From NCBI RefSeq assembly GCF_028736175.1, contig NZ_CP117880.1, forward strand, positions 2,852,001 to 2,916,000: a stretch of 64,000 nucleotides of DNA. The letters are read 5' to 3'. The notes under the pieces are model-generated. The model saw nothing but the letters and a program-made list of their open reading frames with translations, did no database searches and was not told where the DNA came from. Positions 38,592 to 48,393 of the stretch are shown here, piece after piece (the stretch's first letter is position 1; every line of letters begins with the position of its first letter). The stretch comes from Sphingobacterium oryzagri (GTDB taxonomy: Bacteria; Bacteroidota; Bacteroidia; Sphingobacteriales; Sphingobacteriaceae). The position numbers were made by a program, and so were the translations under genes.

Positions 38592-41459
38592 TTATCTAAG
38601 TTTTATCGTCATGGCACGCCCAGTATAGGTTACTGCTTTCATCTTTTTTGGTAAGGCGTCGATACCGATCGGATGGTTACGCCCCACCAGCAGCACATTA
38701 AACTTGCGTTGCTTGGTCATTCCCTCAAATGTGCCGTTGCGATCGCTAATGGAAAGAACACCACGCTGGTTATCAAAGGAACATGTTACCGTACTGTAGG
38801 CGCCTTTTTCGTAATCATAATTATCACCCGCATCTTCATAGAGCACAAATTCTCCATCTTGACCTTCGTAAACGAGCAGAGTCAATACATCTTGCGGTTT
38901 TTCGCTTGTATATTGCAGCGGTTCGCCCCAGGGTATAATCGCGCCCGCAGGAACGAAAACCGGGATTCGGTCGTAAGGTGCATCCGCCTCAATAGTCTGG
39001 CCGCCAGCGAAATGCTGTCCTTTATACAGGTCGTACCAATCTTTTCCTTTGGGAAGATAAACAGCGCGCTTGCGTTTGCCATGTTGACTTACCGGGTTTA
39101 CCAAGAGTGAAGGCCCCCACATAAATTGATCATTGATGTGGTAAACTGCCGTATCGGCAGCAAAATCCATCGCCAGTCCTCTGATCATCGAGTAGTCGTT
39201 CAGGTACGTCTGCCCGGCGATGCTGTAGTTGTAGGCAAGTAAGCGATAGCGCAGGTCGATGTAGTACAACATACTTTTGTAAGCCGGATGCTCTTCTGGC
39301 GCAATCGCAAAAGGCTCTCTTGCCGGAAACTGCCCATGCGCTCTGAATAAGGGCAAAAATGCACCATATTGATACCAACGGCTGTTCAATTCACGCCATT
39401 CTTCCAAGTCCGCTGCATTCGGTTCATAGTATTTGCGCTGCACAAGAAATCCGCCCGCATCCATCGTCCAGTAAGGCGTGCCCGACATGGAAAAGTTGAC
39501 GCCTGCTGAAATCTGATCTTTCATATCTTCCCAGGTAGAGGCAATATCGCCACTCCATGCCGCTGCGCCGTAACGCTGCTGCCCGGCGAAGAACGATCGT
39601 GTCAGGATAAACACCCGTTTGCTGCTATCGGTAGCACGCTGCCCATCATAAATACCTTTCGCATTGAGCAGCGGAAACGTATTGTAGTAGCGCACTGACG
39701 ACCCGATGCTGGGCTGAAGCACGGCTTTTCGCTCCTCCACACTGATATTGGAATGTATATCCGGTTCGCTGGCATCCATCCACCAGGCGTCAACGTCTTT
39801 AGAAAAGAGCTTACTATTCATCTGCTTCCAAAAGGCGTTTCGTGCCGCAGGATTATACACATCATAGAATGTCGATGTGTAGCCTTCGCCAATCCAGTCT
39901 TTTCGCCCGTCGTATATATTACGCATATACAACCAGTTATGCTGCTTAAACTCATCAAACACGGCAGACTGTTCATTAATTTTTGGCCAAACTGATATCA
40001 TCAGCTTAAAGTGCTGCTGATGCAGCCTGTCAATCATGCCGTCAGGATCAGGAAAGCGTTTGGGATCGAAGACGTGGCTTCCCCAATCCTTTTCCGACCA
40101 GTAAGACCAGTCCTGAACGATATTATCGATCGGAATGCGACGTTTACGGAAGGTTTGCGCCACGTTTTCCAATTCTGCTTGCGTTTTATAACGCTCCCGA
40201 CTTTGCCAATAACCGAAACTCCAACGGGGCATAATACCCGCTTTGCCCGTTAGCTGTCTGTAACCCGAAATAACCTCATCCATATTAGCTCCAGAGAAAA
40301 CAAAGTAATCAATAGCATCACCGGCTTCGGAATGAAAGCCAAAGCGCTGTTCGCCAGCTTCCTGAGGACGTTGCCAATTTAACGTCAGGTAACTTTCGTT
40401 GCCTACAGGTATCCATTCAATACGTAAACGATGTCTTTTATCCTTTTCCAATGTTACGGGAAGTTCGAAAGTACCCGAATTCCAGGCCTCCCGCCAGCGA
40501 TCTTGCAGCAGTTCTCCGTCAATATACACTTTGATGTAACCCGAATACTTGAAATGAAGATAGTGTAGACCTGCATAAGGCGAAGCAAACTCGCCATCGT
40601 AATACACCTTGCTTTTTGAAAGCTGGATGCCTTGTGGATACTTATGCTGATCGCTTAGGTAGTTATAATCAATGGTCGATTCCGGACGTTCCGCGTAAAC
40701 CTCGGTTTCATTTTCCTTGTTTACATAGCGGGCGGTCAGCCAGCCTTGCCTGCCCTCGTGAGAGAACAGCTTAAACGCATGCAATGGAAGTAATGGCCGC
40801 GTGTCGCCTGCTGTGTTAATGGAATAGTTATGCCATAAAATACCGTAGTTATTGGTAGACAGCAAAAAAGGTACGGCAATTTCGGTGTTATATTGCAGCA
40901 AACTAACTCGACGGCCGTTGTTGTAGTTCATCACACCGTTTTGGTGTTGTCCCAGCCCATACAAGCCTTCATCAGCGCTGATTTGAAAAGATTGCTGGAT
41001 GTTCAGGAAGCTGTCACCGTCGTAAGCATCTTTTTGGAAGCTTAGCGCATTTCTAGCGCCTTCACGCAGTAATGGTTTGCCTTGCGCGTCATAAAAATGT
41101 AGTGTTCCTGTCGGAAGAAATGCTTTTACCTGTATGCCCGAAGTTTTTACCAGCAAGCTGTCACCAACCTGCGAAACCGAAAAATCTATTTTGCTGGTAG
41201 CAACGGTATCAATAAGTACCAGACTTTCCTTACCAGGCTTTTTGGTATCGGGCGGTGTAACGCGCACGCGAACAGCCTGCTCGGTGTAGAAATCAAGGTA
41301 AATATCCTGGTCTGGCGCAGCCGGCACAGCTCTATAGGTTAGCTGTACACCAGTGCTGGTCTTCTGATAGATCGGTGCGCTGTTTTGGGCATGTGCAGGC
41401 AGCTCCATAGAAAGCATGGCGATCATCCCAAGGAAAATAGTGTTTTTAAAAAACATCAT
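38592..41459 (-). CDS. Glycoside hydrolase family 31 with PA14 insert, alpha-xylosidase-like
   Basis: A 955-residue secreted enzyme. Signal peptide to about residue 24, N-terminal beta-sandwich with GLYGLGQHQNG (165-175), an inserted PA14-type domain (about 240-370, PYAGLHYLHFKYSGYIKVYIDG), then the GH31 barrel. Catalytic residues by motif: nucleophile Asp562 in WWMDASEPD, acid/base Asp638 in WSGDIAS. The PA14 insertion, DWSYWSEKDWGSHVFDP and WWMDASEPD match the alpha-xylosidases of xyloglucan loci (Xyl31A/BoGH31 type, from memory) that remove xylose from the non-reducing end of xyloglucan oligosaccharides. First gene of the PUL 2 operon. Confidence 0.9.
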   Translation of the reverse strand: MMFFKNTIFLGMIAMLSMELPAHAQNSAPIYQKTSTGVQLTYRAVPAAPDQDIYLDFYTEQAVRVRVTPPDTKKPGKESLVLIDTVATSKIDFSVSQVGDSLLVKTSGIQVKAFLPTGTLHFYDAQGKPLLREGARNALSFQKDAYDGDSFLNIQQSFQISADEGLYGLGQHQNGVMNYNNGRRVSLLQYNTEIAVPFLLSTNNYGILWHNYSINTAGDTRPLLPLHAFKLFSHEGRQGWLTARYVNKENETEVYAERPESTIDYNYLSDQHKYPQGIQLSKSKVYYDGEFASPYAGLHYLHFKYSGYIKVYIDGELLQDRWREAWNSGTFELPVTLEKDKRHRLRIEWIPVGNESYLTLNWQRPQEAGEQRFGFHSEAGDAIDYFVFSGANMDEVISGYRQLTGKAGIMPRWSFGYWQSRERYKTQAELENVAQTFRKRRIPIDNIVQDWSYWSEKDWGSHVFDPKRFPDPDGMIDRLHQQHFKLMISVWPKINEQSAVFDEFKQHNWLYMRNIYDGRKDWIGEGYTSTFYDVYNPAARNAFWKQMNSKLFSKDVDAWWMDASEPDIHSNISVEERKAVLQPSIGSSVRYYNTFPLLNAKGIYDGQRATDSSKRVFILTRSFFAGQQRYGAAAWSGDIASTWEDMKDQISAGVNFSMSGTPYWTMDAGGFLVQRKYYEPNAADLEEWRELNSRWYQYGAFLPLFRAHGQFPAREPFAIAPEEHPAYKSMLYYIDLRYRLLAYNYSIAGQTYLNDYSMIRGLAMDFAADTAVYHINDQFMWGPSLLVNPVSQHGKRKRAVYLPKGKDWYDLYKGQHFAGGQTIEADAPYDRIPVFVPAGAIIPWGEPLQYTSEKPQDVLTLLVYEGQDGEFVLYEDAGDNYDYEKGAYSTVTCSFDNQRGVLSISDRNGTFEGMTKQRKFNVLLVGRNHPIGIDALPKKMKAVTYTGRAMTIKLR

Positions 41460-41515
41460 AGTACGGGTTTATTAAAAATATGGTCAACGTGTACTTGGTT
41501 AAGCGAAGTACAAAA

Positions 41516-41555
41516 CAAATGTAGGAAAGCAACCGATTGCATTCCTGGTCGATTG
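41516..41555 (-). promoter_or_regulatory. Candidate PUL 2 promoter with paired CGATTG half-sites
   Basis: TACATTTG (41523-41516, minus strand) matches the -7 consensus, about 57 nt before the GH31 ATG. No good -33 element is seen. Instead the plus-strand sequence has two CGATTG direct repeats (41534-41539, 41550-41555) spaced 16 nt apart, placed where an activator such as the HTCS would bind. Confidence 0.45.
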
Positions 41556-41693
41556 GTTAACATTTAGGGGGCAAAATGTTAACCACTACACACAAAATAT
41601 TCAATAAAGCACTATAAATAAATGATTTAACTAAAATCCAAATAAATCGAAGGGGTCATATGATACGACAAAAATGATCAGGTAGATTTGTCT

Positions 41694-44600
41694 TTATTTT
41701 CGATAAGACGAAGGCACATTGCCATACAACGCTTTGAAGTATTTGCTGAATTGCTTGGGCGAACTGAAGCCGACTTCATAGGTGATTTCGCTGACATTCT
41801 TGGCCGAATGTTGCAGCAGATCGAGCGCCATCTTGAGGCGTATATTTCGTATAAATTCGATAGGGGTGCCACCTGTCAACGTCAACAGGCGCTTATACAA
41901 GCCCACTCTAGACATATGCAGTTCTGCAGCTAGAAACGCAACCGTCAGGTTTTGATTAACCAAATTGGACTCGATTATTTGAGTTGCCTTTCTCAAAAAT
42001 CTTTCGTCAGCATGCTCAGGCTCCGTTTTGGCCACTTGAATATCAAGCTGTCTTTTAAATTTACGCTGCATCACGTCATGCTGCTTGATAACAGCTGTAA
42101 TCTTTGATCGGAAGGTCTCGGCATGAAAGGGCTTCGTAATAAAATCTGTAGCTCCCGCTTGGAGCGATTCCAATTGCAGGTTGAGCTCGGCTACCGCCGT
42201 AATGATGATAAACGGGATGTGCTTCGTTCTTTCGTCCTTCCGCACTTGCGTGCACAGCGCAATGCCCGACATACCGGGCAGACGCATATCAGATAGGATA
42301 AGGTCAGGGTGAAAAGCATTTATCCGTTCTAACGCCCGTTCTGCTGAAGAGCATATGTCCAGTTGATATCCCTGTAAAAGTTCATGCTGTAGAAAAAAAG
42401 CAAAATCACGGTTATCTTCCACCACCAGGATGCGGCGCACGACCTCCATTTTTGCGCCGGACTGTCTAGCCGATCGCAGCTTTGGCACGATCTGTTCCGT
42501 CGCGACCTCGGTTTTACGAACCATCGGAATGTGCACCGTAAACTTACTTCCCTGGCCTAGAGTAGATTCTACTGCTATTTGTCCCTTCATCAGCGTTACA
42601 AAATCTTTGACAATCGCTAAACCAATACCACTCCCGCCGGCAACGCTGCGATTTGAAGCATCTTCCTGGTAAAACCGTTCGAAAATCTTGCTGCTGTTTT
42701 CCGGAGCGATCCCCTTCCCGCTGTCTGCCACAGAAATCGACAGCATATCCAAATCCGAGATCGTGACGTGCACCTTGACCATACCGCCGGGCGAAGTAAA
42801 TTTGAACGCGTTTGACAGCAGATTGTTTACAATAGCTTCGAGTTTATTTTGATCGACCAGGTAAAAGCTGTCCGATGCCGATATGTCGGTTATAAACGCA
42901 ATATCCCGCAGCTTTGCCAGATTGGCAAAAGCATCTAGTATAGGTTGTATAATAGGAGGCAGTTTTCCTGTTTGCTCACTTAATTGCAGGATTTCTTTAT
43001 CCATTCTGTTAAAATCCAGCAATTGCCCCACCAGGTTGTACAGTTGTTTGGCATTTCGCTCAATAATCTCCATATACGTCAACATGGCGCTGGAGTTGAT
43101 CTCTTTCTTTAGCGCGGCTATTGGGGATAGCATAAGGCTGATGGGTGTTCTGAACTCGTGGCTAACATTCATAAAAAACCGCGTCTTCATTTCGTCCAGC
43201 TCTTTCATGTTGTTGGCATGACGCTCGGCCTCTAGCAGGTTAAACCGCGTGCGCTCACGCAGTTTCTCGAATCGGCGCACGTAAAAAAGGCATAGAAAAA
43301 TGCACAGGAGATAGCAAGCATATGCCCAACCCGACCGCCACCAAGGCGGCAAAACCGTTACGTTGAGTAGTTTGACAGGATCAGAAAATGCACCGTCGCT
43401 ATCCTGATAACGCACCTTAACCAAATAATCTCCCGGCGAAAGGTTCGGAAGTGCTATGGAAAAATCAGCAACGGACAGGTCTTTCCAATCCGCGCTTAGA
43501 TTTTCGATCAGGTATTGAAACTTCCCTTTGTTGTTTCCCAAGTAATCAAAATCTGTCAGATTTATCGTAATTGAGTTATCGTTATACCCCACCGTGATAC
43601 TGGAGTCTACGAGTTGAAACGCCGTCTCTCCAAGCTCTTCCGGCTGCTTATTTGCCTGGCCAGATTTCGCAACCGATAAACTGCTCAGATAAATCTGATA
43701 TTTTTTAGGCAGAACATCCGCATCCGCTGGGCTAAACTTGTTAAAGCCTCTCGGGCCGCCAAAAACAAGCGAACCGTCGTTTAGCAGCAATCCTGCATTT
43801 TCATTAAAACTGATGGATTGGAGGCCGTCAGAAACCGTAAAATTGTGAAATATACAGTCGTTGAGATTTTGCCGTACCGCAACTTTTGAAATTCCCTTTT
43901 CGGTGGCCATCCAGACATCGCCTTGCTTATCCAGCACGAATTCCACGACGACTTCGTGCAAAATACCGGTGCTTTTGTTAAGCTTCGTCACCTGCTTTCC
44001 TTCGATAACATTAACACCTTGCTGCGTAGCGACCCAAATTCGGCCAAAACGGTCTTCCACGATATCAGCCACCATATTGTTGCTTAATCCCGACTTACCC
44101 CGCCCCTCACGAAACAAGCTGATGTTGCCGTCACGACCAATAACTTCGATACCAGTGGCCGTGCCCAGCCAAATATTACCTCGTGAATCTTCGAATATCT
44201 TCGAATAATATTTCGATGGAAGCCGTTTGTTTGTTTTGCTTAAAAAAGGGCTAAATGTATTCTTTTCCACATCAAAAAGATAAAGACCATGCGACAATGT
44301 ACCGATCCAAAATCGGCCCTGGCTGTCTTCAAAAATATCCCATACGCTGAGGTTTGTAGAAATGGCATCACCAAAGCGCGTGAACGTACCATCGCTATTC
44401 ATGCGATTCAAACCTCCGCGATAGGTTCCGGCCCAAACTGATCCGCGCTTATCGGTAAATAGACTGACAATCACATTACTAGCTATGGACGATTGATCGG
44501 AAATACGATTAGCGTAGCTCGTATAGTGTTGCCGATCAGGATCATAGCGGATCAAGCCGCCACCGTTTGTCCCGATCAATAGTTGCCCGGATGTGGTTTC

Positions 44601-45707
44601 TGTAAAGCAGTTGATATCGTCAAAGGGCAGGCTATTCGGATTTCCGAGTTGTTGTTGAAATGCTTTTATATACGTCCGGTCTTTGCTGTAAAAACTTGCA
44701 CCACCTTTGTAGGTGCCCACCCACATGAGGCCGTCTTTGCTGCAATAAAGCGCCGTCGTGGCGTTAAAGGGAAGTGTATAATTATCAAAAGGTTGATTAA
44801 TGAGGTAGTTAACTTGATCATCTTTGATCAGGTTTATTCCGCCATGATCCGTGCCTAGCCATACTTCGCCGTTGACTTCCTGCACGTTACTTACATTGTC
44901 ACTGTTTAATTTATGTTGCGCACTATGCCGGCTAAAATGTATTATCTGTTTGCTCGTTCGGTGCCAACTAAAAACGCCAAGGGGAAAATTCTTTGCATAG
45001 AGCCACAATCGTTCTTTGCTGTCTAGAAATATACGGTAGTCGATCAAAACATCACGACCGACATTGACGGGCATCGTAAATGTTTCCTTTTGCTGCAAAC
45101 GCTCCCTATCCAGAATCGTGACTTTTGCAGATCGATCAATGATATATAACTCGTTGCGCTTGTTTGACGAAATGACATCGAGGATAGCAGCATGGTTTAT
45201 CTTTCTTGTTTGTCGATGTTCGCTATCAAAAAGCACAGCGGTGCCATCTGCATAGATAAACGCATAGCATTTATCTGTAAGCTGCCGTAGTTTATCAATC
45301 GGGCCGCGCGGCAATCCAAACGATAGCAATACGCTGTCGACATTACGAATAAAGGCATCCTTCTGCTTGTTGTAAATCGCCAGGCCGCTAAAAGTCTTTA
45401 CCCACAGGCTAGCATCCGGACCTTGAAAAAAATCTTGCACGCTATTTCCCGGTAGCGATTCGCTGTCTTGTGCATCATACCGATAGACTTGAAACCGCTT
45501 GCCATCAAACTTAGAAAGCCCAGTTGATGTACCAAACCACATGTAATGGTCATTATCTTGAATAATGGCGTTGATATGGTTACTGTGCAACCCGTCTTCT
45601 ATTGTCAAATGTGTAAATGGATAGCGATATTGAGCCGACAGCTGTTTCGCTACAGCAAACAGCAACAACAACACAAGAGGAATAGGCAGATTACACGGCT
45701 TGCTCAT
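41694..45707 (-). CDS. Hybrid two-component system regulator (HTCS), PUL 2
   Basis: A 1337-residue one-chain sensor/regulator from ATG 45707 (signal peptide LPIPLVLLLLFAVAKQLSA; an ATG nine codons upstream is less likely). Propeller sensor (about 30-650), Y_Y_Y domain (about 700-790), single membrane segment (about 796-811), kinase His850 in NVSHEFRTPI, ATPase motifs NLLSNAFKFT, DSGKGIA and GSGIGLAIV, receiver Asp1140 (LILSDMRLPGMSG), and an AraC-type C-terminus (about 1245-1337). It probably senses a PUL 2 oligosaccharide in the periplasm and activates the GH31-to-GH43 operon that starts 235 nt downstream. Confidence 0.95.
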   Translation of the reverse strand: MSKPCNLPIPLVLLLLFAVAKQLSAQYRYPFTHLTIEDGLHSNHINAIIQDNDHYMWFGTSTGLSKFDGKRFQVYRYDAQDSESLPGNSVQDFFQGPDASLWVKTFSGLAIYNKQKDAFIRNVDSVLLSFGLPRGPIDKLRQLTDKCYAFIYADGTAVLFDSEHRQTRKINHAAILDVISSNKRNELYIIDRSAKVTILDRERLQQKETFTMPVNVGRDVLIDYRIFLDSKERLWLYAKNFPLGVFSWHRTSKQIIHFSRHSAQHKLNSDNVSNVQEVNGEVWLGTDHGGINLIKDDQVNYLINQPFDNYTLPFNATTALYCSKDGLMWVGTYKGGASFYSKDRTYIKAFQQQLGNPNSLPFDDINCFTETTSGQLLIGTNGGGLIRYDPDRQHYTSYANRISDQSSIASNVIVSLFTDKRGSVWAGTYRGGLNRMNSDGTFTRFGDAISTNLSVWDIFEDSQGRFWIGTLSHGLYLFDVEKNTFSPFLSKTNKRLPSKYYSKIFEDSRGNIWLGTATGIEVIGRDGNISLFREGRGKSGLSNNMVADIVEDRFGRIWVATQQGVNVIEGKQVTKLNKSTGILHEVVVEFVLDKQGDVWMATEKGISKVAVRQNLNDCIFHNFTVSDGLQSISFNENAGLLLNDGSLVFGGPRGFNKFSPADADVLPKKYQIYLSSLSVAKSGQANKQPEELGETAFQLVDSSITVGYNDNSITINLTDFDYLGNNKGKFQYLIENLSADWKDLSVADFSIALPNLSPGDYLVKVRYQDSDGAFSDPVKLLNVTVLPPWWRSGWAYACYLLCIFLCLFYVRRFEKLRERTRFNLLEAERHANNMKELDEMKTRFFMNVSHEFRTPISLMLSPIAALKKEINSSAMLTYMEIIERNAKQLYNLVGQLLDFNRMDKEILQLSEQTGKLPPIIQPILDAFANLAKLRDIAFITDISASDSFYLVDQNKLEAIVNNLLSNAFKFTSPGGMVKVHVTISDLDMLSISVADSGKGIAPENSSKIFERFYQEDASNRSVAGGSGIGLAIVKDFVTLMKGQIAVESTLGQGSKFTVHIPMVRKTEVATEQIVPKLRSARQSGAKMEVVRRILVVEDNRDFAFFLQHELLQGYQLDICSSAERALERINAFHPDLILSDMRLPGMSGIALCTQVRKDERTKHIPFIIITAVAELNLQLESLQAGATDFITKPFHAETFRSKITAVIKQHDVMQRKFKRQLDIQVAKTEPEHADERFLRKATQIIESNLVNQNLTVAFLAAELHMSRVGLYKRLLTLTGGTPIEFIRNIRLKMALDLLQHSAKNVSEITYEVGFSSPKQFSKYFKALYGNVPSSYRK

Positions 45708-45825
45708 GGAAACAATATCAGGTCTATAATTCAAATGTAGTTAATCAGTCGCTTATTTAAACATTTCTTGAGAAACAATTTGAGGAACTCCTGCTATTAA
45801 ACATACGGTGCGAACAAATATAAAA

Positions 45826-45838
45826 GCAACATAGTTGC
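45826..45838. promoter_or_regulatory. Zur/Fur-type operator candidate before the ZIP gene
   Basis: GCAACATAGTTGC, an inverted repeat GCAAC/GTTGC with a 3-nt centre. It overlaps the -33 position of a promoter whose -7 box is TATATTTG (45856-45863). The related GCAACACAATTGC occurs at 49327-49339. Confidence 0.6.
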
Positions 45839-45855
45839 CTTTAAAAGAATTTTCA

Positions 45856-45863
45856 TATATTTG
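45856..45863 (+). promoter_or_regulatory. -7 element of the ZIP transporter gene
   Basis: TATATTTG matches TAnnTTTG. A TTG inside the operator palindrome (45835-45837) lies 18 nt upstream, so a bound repressor would block the promoter. Confidence 0.6.
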
Positions 45864-45913
45864 CCGGCAGGTCATGATGACCCGATGTTATTTATCAACA
45901 GCACATTTATCTA

Positions 45914-46783
45914 ATGAATCCCTACCTTATCATCCTGACACTATTTAGTGCAGCATTTCTAAGCGGCCTGGCGGTCTTATTTGTAAAAAAAGACAGCTCA
46001 ACTTTTCTTAAACTCGTACTGTCTTTTAGTGGTGCCTATCTTTTCGGATTGACAATTCTGCATTTAATCCCCCATGTTTACCAGCACGCCGGAACGAATA
46101 TGGAAACTATTGGTCTATATATTCTGGGAGGCTTTCTTTTTCAACTTATTTTAGAACAATTTTCTCAGGGTGTAGAACACGGGCATGTGCATATCGACAG
46201 ATCCAAGATCGCTCCTTTTCCGATTGCTGTGCTGATCTCGCTGTGTTTACACGGTTTTTTGGAAGGCATGCCACTGGTTGCTAAACAACAAACCCAGCTG
46301 GTTTTCGGCATAGCAATTCACCATATTCCAGCCGCCTTTGCACTGGGATCACTGTTATTAGCGGCAAAGGTTTCGCGATCTACGCTACTTGCCTGTATCG
46401 GGCTTTTTGCCATCATGACACCACTGGGTTTTCTGTTCAGCAAAGCCGTCAGTGAGCATGCTATCGGCAATATTGCACAACATTTTGATAAAATGATGGC
46501 CATCGTGATTGGTATTTTCCTACACGTGTCTACCACGATACTGTTTGAGTCAGGTTCGCCAGATCATCACACCTTTAACCGGAAGAAAATGCTGGCGGTA
46601 TTGGTCGGTATTTTACTTTCGCTAACGACATTACTTTTTGGAGGCCATGATCACCATCATCATGACGATGGCCCTAGCGGCAAGGAAAACAAACAGGAAA
46701 AGCAAGCGGAGCATTTGCATACTGATGAACACATCCATCAGCACGATCAGCAGCACAGCGAAGAGCACGAGCATCAGCACTAA
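45914..46783 (+). CDS. ZIP-family metal transporter with His-rich tail
   Basis: A 289-residue inner-membrane ZIP protein with about eight membrane segments. Metal-path motifs: HLIPH (50-54), HGFLEGMP (113-120) in TM IV and HHIPAAFALG (136-145) in TM V. The last ~45 residues are extremely rich in His, Asp and Glu (GGHDHHHHDD, then repeated H/E/Q), unlike the usual ZIP layout where the His-rich loop is internal. Zinc uptake is the best guess. It faces a Fur-family regulator gene across a convergent junction and shares an operator-like palindrome with that operon. Confidence 0.9.
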   Translation: MNPYLIILTLFSAAFLSGLAVLFVKKDSSTFLKLVLSFSGAYLFGLTILHLIPHVYQHAGTNMETIGLYILGGFLFQLILEQFSQGVEHGHVHIDRSKIAPFPIAVLISLCLHGFLEGMPLVAKQQTQLVFGIAIHHIPAAFALGSLLLAAKVSRSTLLACIGLFAIMTPLGFLFSKAVSEHAIGNIAQHFDKMMAIVIGIFLHVSTTILFESGSPDHHTFNRKKMLAVLVGILLSLTTLLFGGHDHHHHDDGPSGKENKQEKQAEHLHTDEHIHQHDQQHSEEHEHQH

Positions 46784-46885
46784 TGCCGGTGCTCCTAAGC
46801 TGCCGAGGCTATTCAATCAAGGCTGAGTCGTGAGCAACCGCAAATAAAAGATTTGTCTGTCATAGAAGATTAAGAAATGGTCAAT

Positions 46886-47329
46886 TTAGTTTTGACCAGA
46901 AGCATGGGCACTTCGCTTCTTGCAACTTTCGCACTTGCCTTGGATGCTAATATCGACTTCATGAATCTCATATTGATCCAGGGCTTCCAGATAATTACTG
47001 GATATAACAAACGAGTCTATCGGTATACTTCGCTTGCATGCGCTACAAAAAAGATGAGCGCGGTATAAGGGGGGCTCATCTGCCAGTTTGTAAAAAGTCG
47101 TTCCGTGCTGATCAAGCAGTCGGCACACCACCTCTCCGCTGATTAATTTATTTAATGTGCGGTATACCGTTACCCGATCTATGCGTTTGTGAAGCTGCTT
47201 CCACAAATCTGTTATCGTCATGGGCTTTTGCCGTTCCATTAATAAAGACAAAATGTCTATACGCTGCTGTGTCCGTCTTAATCCGCTGTGCTGCAAAAGC
47301 AGCTCGACTTTTTCTTTACCTTCAGACAT
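46886..47329 (-). CDS. Fur-family regulator, Zur-like
   Basis: About 147 residues from ATG 47329 (MSEGKEKVELLLQHSGLRRT); a GTG at 47407 would add 26 atypical residues. Winged helix with TQQRIDILSLLMERQKPMTITDLWKQLHKRIDRVTVYRTLNKLISGEVV, then the metal-binding half with RAHLFCSACK and KCESCKK, two CxxC pairs forming the structural zinc site. The gene context (ZIP transporter, His-rich lipoprotein) suggests a zinc uptake regulator rather than an iron one (inference). Last gene of a minus-strand set with two lipoproteins upstream. Confidence 0.87.
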   Translation of the reverse strand: MSEGKEKVELLLQHSGLRRTQQRIDILSLLMERQKPMTITDLWKQLHKRIDRVTVYRTLNKLISGEVVCRLLDQHGTTFYKLADEPPLYRAHLFCSACKRSIPIDSFVISSNYLEALDQYEIHEVDISIQGKCESCKKRSAHASGQN

Positions 47330-47460
47330 AGGCTCAATAGATGAGGAAATTAGCTTCGCCGGTTGGAGAATGCTGGTCGAATGCGGTTCGTTTAACCCAA
47401 TATCCACCTACAGGTTCAGCATTCATCATGTTGTATTGGCTAGTGACATTCATACTTATC

Positions 47461-48165
47461 TTACTCTTTTGTAAAACTTGCTGTTGTTTTTACTTGTCTA
47501 TCCTGCAGATCACTTACTGTCAATTCCACCGTGTACAAGCCGGCAGGGTAATCTTCAACTTGTAGATGTTCATGAAAATTATACTGCAGTTCCCCCTGAA
47601 AACCAGGATCCTCAAAATGGAACTTCTCCCGGACGTTTGCTCCTTGAATTTCTACTTCGAGATATTTTAAACCTTTAGCGGTCGTAATAGCCGATGCGAG
47701 ATGTAGGTCGTTGCCCGCTTTATTGATACCGATATCGAGAACAGAACTGCTGGGCACCGTGCTATCCACCCTAATCTCAAATTCCTGCATGGTCTTTTCG
47801 ATCACGCGCCCATCGGCTATACGCGACACTAACATCGTGTACTTTCCGACCTTAGTATCCATCGGAACATTTACCGTATCTACTAAGGGGAATCTTTCGA
47901 TGGTATCCAGAGCAATTAATTTTGTCCAGAACCAGCCTCCTGCTTCGTTAGGAACGATAGCTAGGGTAAGCCGTTCTGACACAGCAAATGTATTCGCCTG
48001 TATCCCCAGCGCTAACGGCTGTCCTACAAAAGCGCGAGTATTTGCATCACCAATATGGACAACCATCGTCTCGCTGTTACTCGATGTGCATCCGAATAAC
48101 AGACTAAATGCATAAAGACAGACTATAGATGCTGTCCTTCTTGTAGAGAAACACTGATTTTTCAT
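47461..48165 (-). CDS. Lipoprotein, DUF4625-like
   Basis: A 234-residue lipoprotein with lipobox LLFGC (Cys26) and two beta-sandwich-like halves. The C-terminal half (LDIGINKAGNDLHLASAITTAKGLKYLEVEIQG, then NFHEHLQVEDYPAGLYTVELTVSD) resembles the DUF4625 family of Bacteroidota lipoproteins, which sit next to metal-uptake genes (from memory). The HEH motif is a possible metal ligand. It lies 132 nt upstream of the Fur-family gene on the same strand, and a repeat element (48202-48349) separates it from the His-rich lipoprotein. Confidence 0.65.
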   Translation of the reverse strand: MKNQCFSTRRTASIVCLYAFSLLFGCTSSNSETMVVHIGDANTRAFVGQPLALGIQANTFAVSERLTLAIVPNEAGGWFWTKLIALDTIERFPLVDTVNVPMDTKVGKYTMLVSRIADGRVIEKTMQEFEIRVDSTVPSSSVLDIGINKAGNDLHLASAITTAKGLKYLEVEIQGANVREKFHFEDPGFQGELQYNFHEHLQVEDYPAGLYTVELTVSDLQDRQVKTTASFTKE

Positions 48166-48201
48166 CTTCAGCTAGAGGTTTTGGTTCATAAGAAGAAATG
48201 A

Positions 48202-48349
48202 AGGTGTCTAAAAAGTGATTAAATTTCGTTGCGAGAAGGAGGAACGACGACGAAGCAATCTTATCAAATAAAAATGCAGATTGCTTCGTCAATCTTCCTC
48301 GCGATGACGCATTTTGAAGTTAATCGATTAGCTTTTTGGACAGCCTCAC
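48202..48349 (-). repeat. MITE/REP-like palindromic element, copy 2
   Basis: About 148 bp, roughly 90% the same as 12223-12375 but inverted. It has the terminal motif CTTTTTGGACAGCCTC at its right end and the internal GACGAAGCAATCT pair. It sits between two lipoprotein genes of the putative zinc operon, so if transcribed it would form a long hairpin. Confidence 0.8.
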
Positions 48350-48393
48350 AGCAATCACAGGCTTGATGTACCAATATTATCAATCGCGATCAA

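Noticed and set aside
48104..48292. 62-codon minus-strand frame
   Set aside because: Lies mostly inside the palindromic repeat element and has no recognisable features.
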